Source: Microvirga sp. KLBC 81 (GTDB lineage Bacteria; Pseudomonadota; Alphaproteobacteria; Rhizobiales; Beijerinckiaceae). Taken from it: a DNA stretch of 55,308 nt. Shown one piece after another: positions 12,117-23,139 of the stretch. A model generated the notes under the pieces. The model was not told the origin of the DNA, made no database searches, and saw nothing but the letters and a program-made list of their open reading frames with translations. The translations under genes and the position numbers were made by a program. Location of the stretch: assembly GCF_003075415.1 (NCBI RefSeq), contig NZ_QDAH01000038.1, forward strand, positions 1 to 55,308, read 5' to 3'. Every line of letters begins with the position of its first letter. Position 1 is the stretch's first letter.

Positions 12117-12142
12117 TATCCAATATGATGAGGGGGCATATG

Positions 12143-12670
12143 ATGAGAGATCAGGCCATGCTCCCCTTATCCCGCCGCTCCTTCCTGACGAGCCTCGCCC
12201 GCACCGGCCTTGCCGGTGCGGGACTGTTGGCGCATGTCTCGGCTCAGGCCCAAGCCTTCCCCAAATATTTCTCTTCGTTCTCCGTCGATGTCAGCCCCTT
12301 GAAGGCTAAGGGGCTCGGTCCCTTTGCCGATCTCGTCGGCCAAGCTGCCCTTGATCAGCTGCGCCGTTCCTTCGCCGACCGGGTCGATCCGCGCGGCCCG
12401 CGCTTTGTTCTGGTCATTACCGGGATCTTCCTCACCTCGTCCCCCGACAACGGGAGGGGTTGGCGGCGCCACGGCGGCGGTGGTGGTGGCGGAAGCGACG
12501 GCATGGACGGCGAGGCCCTGGCCGTTGGCCCCAGAGGCCAAATCCTGGCCCGTCATCCGCAGCACGCGGCGCGGGATCCTGACACCAGCAGCCTGAACCC
12601 GGACGAGCAGGGTCGCGCAGTGGCCATGGCCCAGCATTATGTCTGGTGGCTGCGGCGCAGACTCGGATGA
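12143..12670 (+). CDS. Tat-exported hypothetical protein
   Basis: A 175-residue protein of no family I know. The N-terminus is a twin-arginine signal peptide: SRRSFLTS, then a hydrophobic segment (GLAGAGLLAHVSA) and AQAQA as a likely cleavage site. The mature part has a glycine-rich insert (RRHGGGGGGGSDGMDGE) and a C-terminal helix (QHYVWWLRRRL). Several in-frame ATGs cluster at 12125-12143; GAGGGGG at 12130-12136 fits the ATG at 12143 best. Tat export suggests a folded or cofactor-bearing periplasmic protein. It converges with the Lrp gene at 12689. Confidence 0.7.
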   Translation: MRDQAMLPLSRRSFLTSLARTGLAGAGLLAHVSAQAQAFPKYFSSFSVDVSPLKAKGLGPFADLVGQAALDQLRRSFADRVDPRGPRFVLVITGIFLTSSPDNGRGWRRHGGGGGGGSDGMDGEALAVGPRGQILARHPQHAARDPDTSSLNPDEQGRAVAMAQHYVWWLRRRLG

Positions 12671-12688
12671 GAGCTTAAGGCCAGGGCC

Positions 12689-13174
12689 CTATTCGGTCAC
12701 TTCCGCGATGTCCTGGATCGGCACCAGCGGCTCGTCCTTGATCAGGTCGAGGGTAAGGGCGGTCCGGACGTTGCGGACGTTGGGCAGGGACGTGAGCTCG
12801 GAGACGAGGCCCTGGAAGGAAGCCAAGTTGGGGGCCACGCATTTCATGATGAAGTCGATATCGCCCGACAGGGTCCAGCATTCGCGGACCATGGACCAGT
12901 CCCTCACCCGCTGCTCGAACTCCTGGAGCTCCTTCTTGCCCTGAACGTCGAGCTGGACCATGGCAAAGCACACGATCTCGAAGCCCAGGCCCTTGGGGTC
13001 CAGAATGGCGCGATAAGCCTTGATGATCCCCGCGCTCTCGAGCGCCCGCACTCGGCGCAGACATGGCGGCGCTGAGAGGCCCACGCGGCGGGCCAGCTCC
13101 ACATTGGTGATGCTGCCGTCGGCTTGCAGTTCCTTCAGGATAGCCCAGTCAATCGAATCGAGGCGTCCGCGCAC
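12689..13174 (-). CDS. Lrp/AsnC family transcriptional regulator
   Basis: A 161-residue Lrp-type regulator, closer to canonical Lrp than the one at 235. The N-terminal helix-turn-helix reads DWAILKELQADGSITNVELA with recognition helix SAPPCLRRVRALE. The RAM domain covers about residues 70-150 (VCFAMVQLDV, GDIDFIMKCV). The start codon is GTG with TTGGAG upstream. It is divergent from the ELM1-like/trxB block across a 164-base gap; whether it regulates that block or amino-acid genes elsewhere cannot be decided here. Confidence 0.92.
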   Translation of the reverse strand: MRGRLDSIDWAILKELQADGSITNVELARRVGLSAPPCLRRVRALESAGIIKAYRAILDPKGLGFEIVCFAMVQLDVQGKKELQEFEQRVRDWSMVRECWTLSGDIDFIMKCVAPNLASFQGLVSELTSLPNVRNVRTALTLDLIKDEPLVPIQDIAEVTE

Positions 13175-13338
13175 GGTTACTCCAATAGGCGCAAGCCCGG
13201 CTCTTCAAGGCCCAGGTCATGCAGCACTTAAGTCAAAAAACTCGTCTTGGCTGAGTAGACCGTGTAAAGGGTCGACACAAGCGGGACGGGCGATTAAGTC
13301 GCAACGAACCACATGAACTCCACAGGCTCATTGATCGA

Positions 13339-15314
<1,976 letters not shown>

Positions 15315-15427
15315 GGTTTGTTAACAACTGGTTATCCCTTGGGCAGGATTCCTATTGCATCCTGCGTCCAGCTCATAAGAGATTGGGTGCCCCGCATCGG
15401 GAGAATGCAGGGCAGCAGGGGAACGCC

Positions 15428-16318
15428 GTGGACTGGGATAAAATCCGGATTTTCTACACCGTCGCGGAAGCGGGCAGCTTCACCCGCGCCGGTGACGATC
15501 TGGGCCTGAGCCAATCCGCCGTCAGCCGTCAGATCAGCGCCCTGGAGCGCGAGCTGAAGGCCCCCCTCTTCCACCGACATGCCCGTGGCCTGATCCTCAC
15601 CGAGCAGGGCGATCTGCTGTTCCGCGCCGCCCGCGACATGCGGATGCGCCTGGAAACCACCAAGGCTCGCCTTGTCGAGACGAGCGAACGCCCCTCCGGC
15701 GAGCTGAAGGTGACGACCACCGTAGGCCTCGGCTCGATCTGGCTGGCCCAGCGCGTCGCCGAATTCATGGATCTCTATCCGGATGTGCGGATCGAGCTGA
15801 TCCTCTCCAACGAGGAGCTGGACCTTGCCATGCGCGAGGCGGACGTGGCCATCCGCCTGCGCCGCCCAGCGCAGCCGGACCTGATCCAGCGCCGCCTCTT
15901 CACGGTGCATTTCCACGTCTATGCATCGACCGACTATATCAAACGCTTCGGCGAGCCGAAGACCCTGGAAGAACTCGACGAGCACCGCATCATTTCATTC
16001 GGCGGCGACCAGCCGTCCTACCTGATGTCGGTGCATTGGCTCTCGACCGCTGGACGAGAGGGTCGCGAGCCGCGTCAGTACCATTACGTGGTCAACAACA
16101 TCACGGCCCTGAAACTCGCAGTCGAAACCGGTGCCGGCATTGCGGTGCTGCCGGATTATGCAGCCGTGGGCAATCCGAACCTGGTCCAGATCCTGCGCGA
16201 TGTGGAGATGCCCTCACTCGACAGCTATCTGGTCTATGCGGAAGAAATGCGCTCCGTCGCCCGTGTCCAGGCGTTCCGCGACTTCCTGATTTCCAAAGCC
16301 CAGCGCTGGACCTACTAA
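15428..16318 (+). CDS. lsrB: LysR family regulator, LsrB/VtlR-like
   Basis: A 296-residue LysR-type regulator. The N-terminal helix-turn-helix (DWDKIRIFYTVAEAGSFT, LSQSAVSRQISALE) is followed by a substrate-binding domain from about residue 90 to the end. I choose the GTG at 15428 because AGGGGA precedes it and the family starts at (M)DWDK. Position next to trxB and upstream of a candidate AbcR RNA matches LsrB of Sinorhizobium/Agrobacterium and VtlR of Brucella, which control AbcR small RNAs, redox and envelope functions. The orthology is inferred from sequence style plus neighbourhood, not from an alignment. Confidence 0.85.
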   Translation: MDWDKIRIFYTVAEAGSFTRAGDDLGLSQSAVSRQISALERELKAPLFHRHARGLILTEQGDLLFRAARDMRMRLETTKARLVETSERPSGELKVTTTVGLGSIWLAQRVAEFMDLYPDVRIELILSNEELDLAMREADVAIRLRRPAQPDLIQRRLFTVHFHVYASTDYIKRFGEPKTLEELDEHRIISFGGDQPSYLMSVHWLSTAGREGREPRQYHYVVNNITALKLAVETGAGIAVLPDYAAVGNPNLVQILRDVEMPSLDSYLVYAEEMRSVARVQAFRDFLISKAQRWTY

Positions 16319-16422
16319 GCTCCGAAAAGCCTTGAATCACCCCCTCTGAGAGGAGGCATGGCAGTTTTATGTCATGGTCTCGCTCAAGCCATGCGTGCAG
16401 CGCAGCCCTTTCATGAGGCATG

Positions 16423-16456
16423 TTGCATTGCAAATAAGTCGAATGCAGCCGATATG
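16423..16456 (+). promoter_or_regulatory. promoter of the small RNA with LysR-type dyad
   Basis: TTGCAA at 16428-16433 and GATATG at 16451-16456 are separated by exactly 17 bases. The -35 box is half of a perfect 11-base dyad, TTGCA-T-TGCAA (16423-16433), the kind of symmetric site LysR proteins bind. The same GATATG -10 occurs in the marR promoter at 45317. Confidence 0.55.
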
Positions 16457-16462
16457 GGCATT

Positions 16463-16590
16463 GGCTGATTTCAACGCGGCACCGCTTTTCTTCCTCCCGG
16501 CGCTGCCGTGTCGGCCGTTCCCTCTGGAAGGTTTTGACTTCTATTTGTCGGACCTCACTTCATGCCGGGCCTTTGGCCCGGCTTTTTTCT
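16463..16590 (+). ncRNA. abcR: AbcR-like (alpha-r15 family) trans-acting small RNA
   Basis: A predicted RNA of about 125 nt between a -35/-10 promoter and a strong terminator, with no ribosome site or credible frame. Stem-loop 1 (16477-16508) pairs CGGCA and CGC with GCG and TGCCG around one mismatch and shows TTTTCTTCCTCCCG in its loop, an anti-Shine-Dalgarno sequence. A second unpaired pyrimidine motif, TTCCCTC, is at 16518-16524. The 3' hairpin is the terminator. AbcR RNAs are about 110-120 nt, use two such motifs to block ribosome sites of ABC-transporter mRNAs with Hfq, and lie next to lsrB/vtlR, as here. Only one copy is visible; several rhizobia have two in tandem. Identity is inferred from layout, not covariance. 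Confidence 0.62.
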
Positions 16591-16593
16591 TTT
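16564..16593 (+). terminator. Rho-independent terminator of the small RNA
   Basis: Perfect 8-bp stem GCCGGGCC/GGCCCGGC (16564-16571 with 16575-16582), 3-base loop, then TTTTTT and a further T-rich stretch. It is 245 bases beyond the LysR stop, so it fits a separate short transcript better than the LysR mRNA. Confidence 0.9.
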
Positions 16594-16611
16594 TCAGCAC
16601 TCGCAAAGCCT

Positions 16612-16861
16612 GAGCATCGGGCCCAAAAGTGGCCTTGCACTTTTGGGGCCATCCGATGCTCCCTTTTTGGAATCGCGCATCGTTGAGTGCGGAAAACCGG
16701 ATCCACTTTTCGCTGACGCAGACCTTCGGTTCCGCACGATGCTCTACAGCATCGGACCCAAAAGTGGATTTGCACTTTTGGGACCCATCCGATGCTTTCT
16801 CCTTGAATGAGAGCATCGTTGAGAGCGGAAAACCGGATCCACTTTTCCGCACGATGCTCTA
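16612..16861. repeat. dispersed palindromic repeat, family A, tandem double copy
   Basis: Two units in tandem. Each has a hairpin built on AGCATCGG...CCAAAAGTGG with its inverted partner ending CCGATGCT, then a second dyad with CGGAAAACCGGATCC flanked by GCATCGT and ACGATGCT. The same modules recur at 18711-18783, 35379-35514 (inverted) and 41183-41227 (degenerate). It fills the gap between the small RNA terminator and the end of fadD, and its right edge, GATGCTCTA, contains the fadD stop codon. Confidence 0.85.
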
Positions 16862-18583
16862 GTGGTGAGGTATGACCTCCTCCTTGAGGACGCGGCGCAG
16901 GACCTTGCCCACATTGGTCTTCGGCAGCGTCTCCCGGAATTCGATCCGGCGGGGCACCTTGTAGCCGGTGAGGTTCTCCCGGCAGAATTGGCGCAGGTCT
17001 TCAGGATCGAGACTCGGATCCTTGCGCACCACGTAAGCCACGACCGCCTCGCCCGATTGCTCATCCGGCAAGCCGATGACGGCAGCCTCCATCACACCCG
17101 GGTGCTTCACGAGCACATCCTCGACCTCGTTGGGATAGACGTTGAAGCCGGAGACCAGGATCATGTCCTTCATTCGGTCCACGATCTTCACCTGCCCGTC
17201 GGGCAGGATCACCGCCACATCGCCGGTACGGAAATAGCCGTCCTGCGTCATCACGCGTGCGGTCTCGTCAGGGCGCTGCCAATAGCCCGCCATCACCTGG
17301 GGCCCCTTCACGCACAGTTCGCCACGTTCGCCCGGCGGCAGGATGGTGCCGTCGTTCGCGCGGACCGTCACTTCAGTCGACGGCAACGGATAGCCGATGG
17401 TACCGGTGAACTCCTCGATATCGAGACGATTGGCGCAGACCACCGGCGATGTTTCCGACAGGCCATAACCTTCGATGATGGGCTGACCGGAAATCTCCTT
17501 CCACTTCTTCGCAACAGCTTCCTGGGTTGCCATGCCGCCGGAAACGGCAAAGACCAGCTGCGAGAAATCGACCTCCCTGATGCCCGGCGCGTGAGCGAGC
17601 GCATTGTAGAGCGTGTTCACGCCGGACATGAGCGTGATCTTGCTCTTCTTGAGCGTCTTCACGAAACCTGGAATATCGCGCGGATTGGCGATGAGAAGCT
17701 GACAGCCACCGATCTTCGTCATGAGGAGCCCACACACCGTGAGACCGAAGATGTGATAGAGCGGCAGCGCTGTGACCATCACGTGGTCCTCACGCTCACC
17801 GAAGTAGGGGCGCATCCACGCTTCACATTGCAGCACATTGGCTACCACATTGCGGTGGAGCAGAACCGCACCTTTCGCAACGCCTGTCGTGCCGCCGGTA
17901 TATTGTAGGAAGGCGATGTCATCACGCGTGACGGTGACAGCTTGCGGTTTCTTGCGCGCGCCTTCACTCAACACGGCCTTGAACGGCACGGCCTTCGGCA
18001 GGCGGAAGGGTTTGACGGCCTTTTTCACATGGCGCGAGACGAGATTGACGATGGCGCCTTTAAGACCCAGCAGATCGCCCGGTGTCACGATAACCACACG
18101 ATCAAGCCTGAGATCGGGCAGAGCCTCCTCCACCGTCTGTCCGAAGTTTTCGAGCACGAACAGGAAGCGCGCCCCGGAATCCTTCAGCTGATAGGTCAAC
18201 TCGCGTGGCGTGTAGAGCGGGTTGACGTTGACCACCGTGCCACCGGCCAGTAGCACGCCATAGAGGATCGCCGGATAAGCCATCACGTTCGGCAACATGA
18301 TCGCGACACGATCGCCCTTGTTCAGGCCCTGCTGCTGGAGCCAGGAAGCGACGGCATCAGCGCTCTGCCCGAGCCGCGTATACGTGATGCGCTTGCCAAA
18401 GCTCTCGGCGGCGACACGGTTCGGGTATTCCGTGATGGCGTTGCGGAAGATGTCGTTGAGGGTGCCGATATTCGCGTCTTCAATGACCTGAGGCACGTTT
18501 GGCGGATAGGAATTGAGCCAATGCCTATTCGAGGCTTGGCCCGCCGGGTCCGTCACAGCGGCCGGTTGAGTTGTGGCGTTCAT
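16859..18583 (-). CDS. fadD: long-chain fatty acid-CoA ligase
   Basis: A 574-residue acyl-activating enzyme that converts fatty acids to acyl-CoA through an acyl-adenylate. The phosphate-binding loop is YTGGTTGVAKG (228-238). GYGLSETSP is the adenine-site motif, DGYFRTGDV holds the ribose-binding Asp, KDMILVSGFNVYP is the hinge and linker, and the catalytic Lys lies in KTNVGKVLRR. GGAGG precedes the ATG at good distance. The TAG stop and preceding CAC lie at the edge of a family A repeat. It is monocistronic in appearance. Length and motifs fit FadD better than short- or medium-chain ligases. Confidence 0.93.
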   Translation of the reverse strand: MNATTQPAAVTDPAGQASNRHWLNSYPPNVPQVIEDANIGTLNDIFRNAITEYPNRVAAESFGKRITYTRLGQSADAVASWLQQQGLNKGDRVAIMLPNVMAYPAILYGVLLAGGTVVNVNPLYTPRELTYQLKDSGARFLFVLENFGQTVEEALPDLRLDRVVIVTPGDLLGLKGAIVNLVSRHVKKAVKPFRLPKAVPFKAVLSEGARKKPQAVTVTRDDIAFLQYTGGTTGVAKGAVLLHRNVVANVLQCEAWMRPYFGEREDHVMVTALPLYHIFGLTVCGLLMTKIGGCQLLIANPRDIPGFVKTLKKSKITLMSGVNTLYNALAHAPGIREVDFSQLVFAVSGGMATQEAVAKKWKEISGQPIIEGYGLSETSPVVCANRLDIEEFTGTIGYPLPSTEVTVRANDGTILPPGERGELCVKGPQVMAGYWQRPDETARVMTQDGYFRTGDVAVILPDGQVKIVDRMKDMILVSGFNVYPNEVEDVLVKHPGVMEAAVIGLPDEQSGEAVVAYVVRKDPSLDPEDLRQFCRENLTGYKVPRRIEFRETLPKTNVGKVLRRVLKEEVIPHH

Positions 18584-18710
18584 TGTTTTCCTCCCGCTCC
18601 AGGGCGAGTCTGTTTCAGACGAGATGGCGTCTCCGGTAAAGCTTAGATTGGAGCGGAAGGAAGAATTTGTCGATGGGCGCCCCCTCGACGAGGAGTCGTG
18701 ACGCCCACCG

Positions 18711-18783
18711 ACGATGCTCTCTTTCTGGAGTAGCGCATCGTGTGACGCGGAAAACCGGATCCACTTTTCCGCACGATGCGCTA
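18711..18783. repeat. dispersed palindromic repeat, family A
   Basis: One unit: GCATCGT, then CGGAAAACCGGATCC, then CCGCACGATGCG. It lies in the 197-base gap between the fadD start and the end of the EF-G-like gene, and its edge GCGCTA contains that gene's TAG stop codon, as at fadD. Confidence 0.8.
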
Positions 18784-20820
18784 GTGAGTCTTCTGCAGGA
18801 CCATGTCGGCGGGCCTGCCGCTGAGCTCAGCCATGTGATCGAAGCGGGTCGAGAAGGTGCCGACGCCCGCCGTGACCGAGCGCAACTCGACGATCAGGTC
18901 GCCGATTTCGGATTCCGGGATAGTGGCGTTCAGCACTTCCCAACCTGCCCAGCCAGGCCGTCCATCATAGCCGAGGATCTGACCCCGCCTTGCGGTTACA
19001 AGGCTGGTCGCCTTGGACAGGGCTTCGGTGGGAATGGTTATTTCCACCGACAGGATAGGCTCCAGCAGCACAGGCTTAGCCTTCGGCAGGGCTTCCGCCA
19101 GAGCGAGCTTCGCCGCTGCCTGGAAGGCGGCATCGGAGGAATCCACCGTGTGATAGGAGCCGTCCGTGAGGCTCACCGCGAGATCGACCACGGGAAAGCC
19201 CAGCGGGCCGCTTTTCAGGGCATCGCGCACGCCGGTCTCCACAGAGGGGATGTATTGGCGTGGAACGACGCCACCCGTGATCCGATCCTCGAAGGCAAAG
19301 CCTCCGCCGCGCGGCAGCGGCTTGATCTCGATCATCACGTCGCCATACTGGCCGTGTCCACCGGTCTGCTTGCGATGGCGTCCGCGGGCGGAGGCCGGCA
19401 AGCGGATCGTCTCACAATAGGCGACGCGCGGCTTGGCGATGTCGACGCCGACCTGGAAGCGTGAGGCGAGTTTTTCCACCGCAACACGCAGGTGCATCTC
19501 ACCCTGCCCGAGCAGACGAATCTCGCCCATCTCAGGCCGGTTCTCTACCACGAGCGACGGGTCCTCCTCTGTGATCTTCGCGAGCGCGCTCGAGAGCCGC
19601 ACATCGTCCTTGCGATCCTTCACCTTGAGGGCGACTGCGTAGACAGGCTCAGGCGGAGCTGACGAGACAATGGTTTCAGGCCTGTTCTTGTTTGCTGCCA
19701 AACTGTCGCCTGTCGCAATGCCTTCAAGCCGTCCGAAGCCAACCGTATCACCGGCAACCGCTTCGGCTTTGCGCGTGGTGGTGTTGCCCACCATCGTGAG
19801 CAGGCTGCCGACGCGGCTTTCAGCGCCGCGCGAGCCCACGACCGTGTCGCCTTCACGGAAGGTGCCGCGCATCACCCGCGCGACGGAGAGCTTGCCGCCC
19901 TGCCCCATATGCAATGTCTTCATCACATGCGCGAGCGGCGCGCCCTCTTCGGAGATTCCAAGACGGGCGCGCGTTTCCGCGAGCGTCGGCGCTTCGTGAC
20001 GCAGGGCTTTCAAAAGGCGCGTGACACCGTTGCCGCGCTCGGCGGAACCAATGAGCACGGGCACCACATGCCGGTCGCGCAGTTCTTTTGAGAGATCGTC
20101 GAAGATGCGGTCGCGCGGAGGCTCGATCTCGGAGATCAACTCCTCCATCAACTCGTCATCATAATCAGCGAGCTTCTCGAGCATCGCAAAGCGCGCTTCG
20201 CGCTCGCGCAGGCTTTCGCCGTCGGGCATCTCCACCACTTCGCTCGGCGCATGCTCGCGATAGATGAAAGCGCGTTCCAGCGCGAGATCGATGAAGCCCA
20301 CCGCAATGCCGTCTTTCCAGAGCGGGATCTGGCGCAGCAGCAAGGGCGTACGTGATGCCTGCTGCAGGAGGCTCAAGGTCTCGCGCACACGCTGCGTCGC
20401 CGTGTCGATTTTGTTGATGAAAAGGAAACGCGGAATGTCCGCTTCCTCCAGCTCCCGCAGGATCACTTCAAGCGCGGGGACCTTACGTTCGTCGGACTCG
20501 CACACCACGATGGCCGCATCGCAAACCGGCGTGACATTGCGCATCTCGTGCAGGAATTCCGTGGAGCCGGGGCAATCGATGAAGGTCATCGTCTCGCCGA
20601 GGAATTGAACGGTCGCCACATTCGGCTCGATGCTCATGCCGTGGGCACGGGCCTCTCCACTCGCATCGCCGACACTGTCGCCATTGGCCACGCGGCCTGC
20701 ACGCGAGATCGTGCCGGTGCGCTCCAGGATCGCTTCGAGGAGCGTGGTCTTGCCGCTCTGAAATGGGCCAACGATGGCAATGCATCGCGGGCCCGCAGGT
20801 CCTCTGCCGTTGGGTGCCAT
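18781..20820 (-). CDS. elongation factor G-like translational GTPase
   Basis: A 679-residue paralogue of EF-G with all five domains recognisable. The GTPase domain has a divergent P-loop, GPFQSGKTT (18-26), where canonical EF-G has a GHxDxGKTT-type loop, plus DCPG (82-85) and NKID (136-139). Domain IV contains HRKQTGGHGQYGDV, and the C-terminus has the domain V fold (SLVTARRGQILGYD). Such EF-G-like proteins occur beside true fusA in many Hyphomicrobiales, and their role is uncertain (recycling, stress, or a regulatory GTPase). True fusA would be expected in the str operon, not here. Its ribosome site is GGGAGGAG. Confidence 0.9.
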   Translation of the reverse strand: MAPNGRGPAGPRCIAIVGPFQSGKTTLLEAILERTGTISRAGRVANGDSVGDASGEARAHGMSIEPNVATVQFLGETMTFIDCPGSTEFLHEMRNVTPVCDAAIVVCESDERKVPALEVILRELEEADIPRFLFINKIDTATQRVRETLSLLQQASRTPLLLRQIPLWKDGIAVGFIDLALERAFIYREHAPSEVVEMPDGESLREREARFAMLEKLADYDDELMEELISEIEPPRDRIFDDLSKELRDRHVVPVLIGSAERGNGVTRLLKALRHEAPTLAETRARLGISEEGAPLAHVMKTLHMGQGGKLSVARVMRGTFREGDTVVGSRGAESRVGSLLTMVGNTTTRKAEAVAGDTVGFGRLEGIATGDSLAANKNRPETIVSSAPPEPVYAVALKVKDRKDDVRLSSALAKITEEDPSLVVENRPEMGEIRLLGQGEMHLRVAVEKLASRFQVGVDIAKPRVAYCETIRLPASARGRHRKQTGGHGQYGDVMIEIKPLPRGGGFAFEDRITGGVVPRQYIPSVETGVRDALKSGPLGFPVVDLAVSLTDGSYHTVDSSDAAFQAAAKLALAEALPKAKPVLLEPILSVEITIPTEALSKATSLVTARRGQILGYDGRPGWAGWEVLNATIPESEIGDLIVELRSVTAGVGTFSTRFDHMAELSGRPADMVLQKTH

Positions 20821-20917
20821 GGTAGTCTCCTCCCTGCCCCCGTCAGCGCGCTCTTAGCGGTCGCGTTGAGGGGAATGCTCTGCCTGTCGGGAGGAGTTGG
20901 CAAGGGGTCTTTTGCGC

Positions 20918-20950
20918 AAAAAGAAACGGTCAAGCTCTGGCTTGACCGTT
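20918..20950 (-). terminator. Rho-independent terminator of the DUF992 gene
   Basis: An 11-bp perfect stem (20925-20935 with 20940-20950, arm AACGGTCAAGC), 4-base loop, followed on the minus strand by TTTCTTTTTG. It lies 24 bases after the DUF992 stop. Confidence 0.88.
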
Positions 20951-20973
20951 CGGAGGAGGCCCAGACGTGATGC

Positions 20974-21447
20974 TTATCGGATGGCCCGCAGTTCGAAATC
21001 GCCAACGCCCAAGGCAAAGTTCAAGCCTGTTTGGCCGCTGACGGACAGAGGCTGGAGAGCGATGGACCGGTTCGATCCGCCCACCAGAACGTTTGCGCCA
21101 AGGCCTGCGCCGATTGTTGCCTCGGCGGAAGCTCCGGCATAGCTCCCTGCCAGGGCACCGGGCATAACGCTGCCTCCAGAGAAGACAGCCCAGGTCAGAA
21201 TACCTCGGTTGGTTGCCCCGATATCCAGACCGAACCGCCGGATCACGCCGACATAATGTTCGTTCCTGCCACGCCGAGGATTGAAGACACAGGCCGTGGT
21301 CTTCTGTGATGTGAGGATGAGGCCCACGCTGCCGGAGACATTGCAGGTCAGAACGCCAACCCGGGACCTTGTTTGCGCCTGCGCATCGGAAGAACCGAGC
21401 AGGGACGTCACAGCAAGTGCGGCAACGGGGAGAGCTACGCGAAGCAT
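20974..21447 (-). CDS. DUF992 domain-containing exported protein
   Basis: A 157-residue DUF992 protein. A Sec signal peptide (LRVALPVAALAVTSLLGSSDAQA) precedes the domain. Domain landmarks are VGVLTCNVSGSVGLIL, EHYVGVIRRFGLDIG, GALAGSYAGASAEATIG and GLGANVLVGGSNRSIALQPL. The two cysteines (in LTCN and TACVF) could form a disulfide in the periplasm. The family is restricted largely to alphaproteobacteria and its function is unknown. AGGAGA lies in good position upstream of the ATG. A strong terminator follows. Confidence 0.93.
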   Translation of the reverse strand: MLRVALPVAALAVTSLLGSSDAQAQTRSRVGVLTCNVSGSVGLILTSQKTTACVFNPRRGRNEHYVGVIRRFGLDIGATNRGILTWAVFSGGSVMPGALAGSYAGASAEATIGAGLGANVLVGGSNRSIALQPLSVSGQTGLNFALGVGDFELRAIR

Positions 21448-21522
21448 GGTGATCTCCTAAGCTTGTCGAAGCTTAGCGATCAACGGCACAGGACGGCGTG
21501 CCGTTCCGGGGAACGGTATGGG

Positions 21523-21815
21523 CTACCTCAACGGAGCCGGCACGGTATCCTGGTGCTCGCCGCGACGCACAATCGTCATGGAAAAGATCGTCACTGGCCC
21601 GGCCCGGAGGAGGTTCATGGCCGAGACGATCATCTTGGCCAGACGCTCAGGCGAGACGCTGTCGCCCTCGATATCGAGGAGGAAATCCCTCGCCTCGACA
21701 TAGCCGCCATTGGTGAAGTCGACCCGGAAATCCGACTTCACTCGATAGGCGGATTGCTGGTCGAGCCGATAAGGCTCCGCTTCGGGATCCGGGTGGAATG
21801 TCCGAGGCAGATCCA

Positions 21816-21816
<1 letters not shown>
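21523..21816 (-). CDS. conserved hypothetical protein coupled to aminotransferase
   Basis: A 97-residue protein I cannot place in a family. It looks like a compact alpha/beta domain (YRVKSDFRVDFTNGGYVEARDFLLDIEG, then SPERLAKMIVSAMNLL and VTIFSMTIVRRGE). It has no signal peptide or membrane segment. Its ATG overlaps the stop codon of the aminotransferase gene (TGATG), so translation is coupled and a related role, perhaps in amino-acid or aromatic metabolism, is possible but unproven. Confidence 0.75.
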
Positions 21817-23039
<1,223 letters not shown>

Positions 23040-23139
23040 TTAGGTAGGGAATGTGACGGGGGCGGACCCTAATCCGCTCAAGCTGTCCAAGCAAGCAAAA
23101 CAGCCCCTTTAGACTGGGTTTTTCAGGAGACGCCTTTTC

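Noticed and set aside
15321..15335. TTAA-N7-TTAT upstream of the LysR gene as a CtrA site
   Set aside because: One mismatch in a motif of only eight fixed bases, and the position between trxB and LysR does not separate it from chance.
21483..21516. Two mutually exclusive hairpins before DUF992 as an attenuator
   Set aside because: The arms are short, there is no T-run, no leader peptide and no known ligand for the downstream gene.
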